7,777 nucleotides of DNA from an uncultured Lachnospiraceae bacterium. Its GTDB lineage: Bacteria > Bacillota > Clostridia > Lachnospirales > Lachnospiraceae. A program made the translations under genes and the position numbers. The number at the start of each line of letters is the position of its first letter. Within the stretch, counting starts at the first letter, position 1. Below are positions 6,348 through 7,777 of this stretch, piece after piece. The DNA is taken from the NCBI GenBank assembly GCA_900555195.1, contig USKC01000141.1, positions 1 to 7,777 on the forward strand, written 5' to 3'. The notes beneath the pieces were generated by a model. It saw only the letters and a program-made list of their open reading frames with translations, was not told where the DNA came from and ran no database searches.

Positions 6348-7775
6348 ATGTTTTATGATTACCCCATTCTTCGTCCTCTTCAGGTCGCTGAGGATAACGA
6401 TTCTTCCTCCAAAGCGCCCCATTCCCAGTCCTCTCTCCCGCCCCTTTCTCTTCCTGCGTTCCTTCAGGATTCTCCTTCCCGTTCGGAAGTTATCCGGCTT
6501 CTCATGGACGATGGAGAGGTGTACAATTCTTTTCTTTCCTTCCCTGCCCATCTTCAGGAAGAATTTCTCGATTTCTGCTCCGGGCAAAAGGGCGTAAAAC
6601 TTACCTATGATCCTTTTTTTAAATATATTTTCAATCCGGAACTGCATCCGGAACGTCTGGAACGTTTTTTGTCCTCCGTCATCGGCGAACCTGTAAAAAT
6701 TCGCCAGGCTCTTCCCCTGGAATCCCTGCGCCTTCATGAAGGAATGTCGTTCGTTATCATGGATATCCTGGTGGAATTACAGTCCGGTTCCCTATGTAAT
6801 GTGGAAATTCAGAAATCTCCTTATGACTTCCCGGGCCAGCGGGCCGCCTGCTATTCTTCCGAACTGGTGATCCGGCAGTATTCCCGTGTCCGCCAGCGGA
6901 TGCGCGAGCAGGGACTTCCTTTTTCCTACCAGTCCCTTTCCCGGGTCTATACCATCGTACTGCTTGAAAAAAGCGAAGGAGAATTCCTCCGGTATTCCGA
7001 TCACTATATCCATCGCTCTGCCCAGGTATTTGATACTGGCCTGTCATTGAATCTTTTGCAGGAATATGTTTTTATCTCTCTTGACATTTTTCGTAATATC
7101 GTACACAATATAACTAAAGAACTGGATGCGTGGCTTCTATTTTTAAGTTCGGACCGTCCTGCCGACATCGCCCGCATCATCTATGCTTTTCCAGAATTTG
7201 CAGAATATTACAGGGATCTCGTTAACTTTCGCCATAACCCAAAGGAGTTGGTGCATATGTTCAGCAGCCTGCTGGCCGAATTGGATCGGGATGAATTTAT
7301 CAGCATGATGGAGCGGACAAGAAAAAGCCTTAAAGAACAGGAGCAAAAAATCGAATCGCTTAAACGGGAAGCCCAGCTGCTGACCAAGAAAACAGAATCT
7401 CTTACCAGCCTGGAGCAATCCCTCAAAAACCGTAACCAGTCCCTTATCAATCAGAACCAGTCCCTCGCCAATCAGAATCAGTCCCTTACTGATCAGAACC
7501 AGTCCCTTACCGATCAGAATCAGTCCCTTACTGATCAGAACCAGTCCCTTACCGATCAGAACCAGTCCCTTACCGATCAGAACCAGTCCCTTACTGATCA
7601 AAACCAGTCCCTTACCGATCAGAACCAGTCCCTTACTGATCAAAACCAGTCCTTGATACGGAATGCCTACCTGCATCTTTCCGATATTGATCAGACCAGT
7701 AAACTTTTGGGCGTTTCCCGCGAGGCAGTTCTCCAGGCGATCTCCGGAATTCTGGATGCGGAGCCGGAGGACTGA
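6348..7775 (+). CDS. Rpn / PD-(D/E)XK nuclease family protein (transposase-like) with leucine-heptad repeat tail
   Basis: 475 residues. The first 80 or so are Ser/Pro-rich and family-atypical. The nuclease-like domain begins near LTYDPFFKYIFNPELHPERL (85-104), the typical opening of this family. It continues with MDILVEL, where D139 is the likely metal-binding Asp, then NVEIQKS, where E153 and Q155 form the (D/E)xK-like element with Q in place of K as is common in the Rpn group, and the conserved RAACYSSELVIRQYS (165-179). YTIVLLEKS follows. Residues of about 320-434 are a predicted coiled coil: QKIESLKREAQLLTKK, then eleven heptads ending in eight SLTDQNQ. The end, SDIDQTSKLLGVSREAVLQAI, resembles the short helix-turn-helix-like tail frequent in these proteins. 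Characterised E. coli Rpn proteins are DNA endonucleases that raise RecA-independent recombination; many homologues are multicopy and annotated as transposases. No terminal inverted repeats or target duplication are visible around it. It diverges from glnN, with its own promoter and ribosome site. Confidence 0.85.
   Translation: MFYDYPILRPLQVAEDNDSSSKAPHSQSSLPPLSLPAFLQDSPSRSEVIRLLMDDGEVYNSFLSFPAHLQEEFLDFCSGQKGVKLTYDPFFKYIFNPELHPERLERFLSSVIGEPVKIRQALPLESLRLHEGMSFVIMDILVELQSGSLCNVEIQKSPYDFPGQRAACYSSELVIRQYSRVRQRMREQGLPFSYQSLSRVYTIVLLEKSEGEFLRYSDHYIHRSAQVFDTGLSLNLLQEYVFISLDIFRNIVHNITKELDAWLLFLSSDRPADIARIIYAFPEFAEYYRDLVNFRHNPKELVHMFSSLLAELDRDEFISMMERTRKSLKEQEQKIESLKREAQLLTKKTESLTSLEQSLKNRNQSLINQNQSLANQNQSLTDQNQSLTDQNQSLTDQNQSLTDQNQSLTDQNQSLTDQNQSLTDQNQSLTDQNQSLIRNAYLHLSDIDQTSKLLGVSREAVLQAISGILDAEPED
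7419..7649 (+). repeat. Eleven in-frame 21-bp tandem repeats encoding Ser-Leu-heptads
   Basis: Units of 21 bp code for SLKNRNQ, SLINQNQ, SLANQNQ and then eight times SLTDQNQ (7482-7649). The eight differ only at silent bases: ACT or ACC for Thr, CAG or CAA for Gln, AAC or AAT for Asn. Units 5+6 and 7+8 are identical 42-bp pairs, and units 1+2 differ from 3+4 by one base, so the array seems to have grown in steps of two units. Because 21 is a multiple of three, changes in copy number keep the frame and alter only coiled-coil length. Confidence 0.95.
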
Positions 7776-7777
7776 GT

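Noticed and set aside
7419..7649. Possible CRISPR array
   Set aside because: The units are contiguous 21-bp in-frame coding repeats without spacers.
7143..7676. Minus-strand open frame with repeated KGLVLI units
   Set aside because: It is the mirror image of the 21-bp repeat array of the plus-strand gene and has no match to a known family.

Overview
The window looks like gut-type bacterial DNA of two different origins joined in one sequence. Positions 1 to about 1,400 are very GC-rich, with codons ending mostly in G or C, and carry acetyl-CoA carboxylase genes (accB end and accC) of a kind expected in a high-GC actinobacterium such as a Coriobacteriia/Eggerthella relative. Positions of about 1,410 to the end have moderate GC and AT-rich intergenic DNA. 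They carry a type III glutamine synthetase, a glutamate synthase large subunit and an Rpn/PD-(D/E)XK family protein, a set that fits an anaerobic Bacillota (Clostridia or Negativicutes). Both taxonomic readings are inferences from composition and family type, not from a database search.

Layout. On the minus strand, reading right to left: a strong sigma-70-like promoter (6065-6093); a long structured leader (about 6058-5741) with two related hairpins, each followed by six T; glnN, type III glutamine synthetase (5740-3644); a 188-nt spacer with two hairpins; and gltB, glutamate synthase large subunit, which starts at 3455. After about 684 residues gltB passes in frame into AccB, the biotin carboxyl carrier protein (about 1412-951). 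accC (biotin carboxylase, from 935) follows and runs off the left edge. On the plus strand, diverging from glnN, a promoter (6112-6140) precedes a 475-residue PD-(D/E)XK/Rpn-type protein (6348-7775), whose C-terminal part carries eleven 21-bp/7-residue repeats.

How the genes work together. glnN and gltB would form the GS-GOGAT ammonia assimilation route: GS makes glutamine, and glutamate synthase moves its amide nitrogen to 2-oxoglutarate. The leader before glnN looks like a transcription attenuation region, which would suit nitrogen control. accB and accC would carry out the first half-reaction of acetyl-CoA carboxylase in fatty acid synthesis. The two pathways have no reason to meet inside one polypeptide. 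The gltB'-accB fusion lacks the FMN/Fe-S synthase half of GltB and sits exactly at the composition break, so a chimeric join (assembly or library artefact) is more likely than a natural fusion.

Points most worth a second look: the gltB/accB junction; the tandem terminator-like hairpins in the glnN leader; and the leucine-heptad repeat tail of the PD-(D/E)XK protein, whose repeats show a recent 42-bp duplication.
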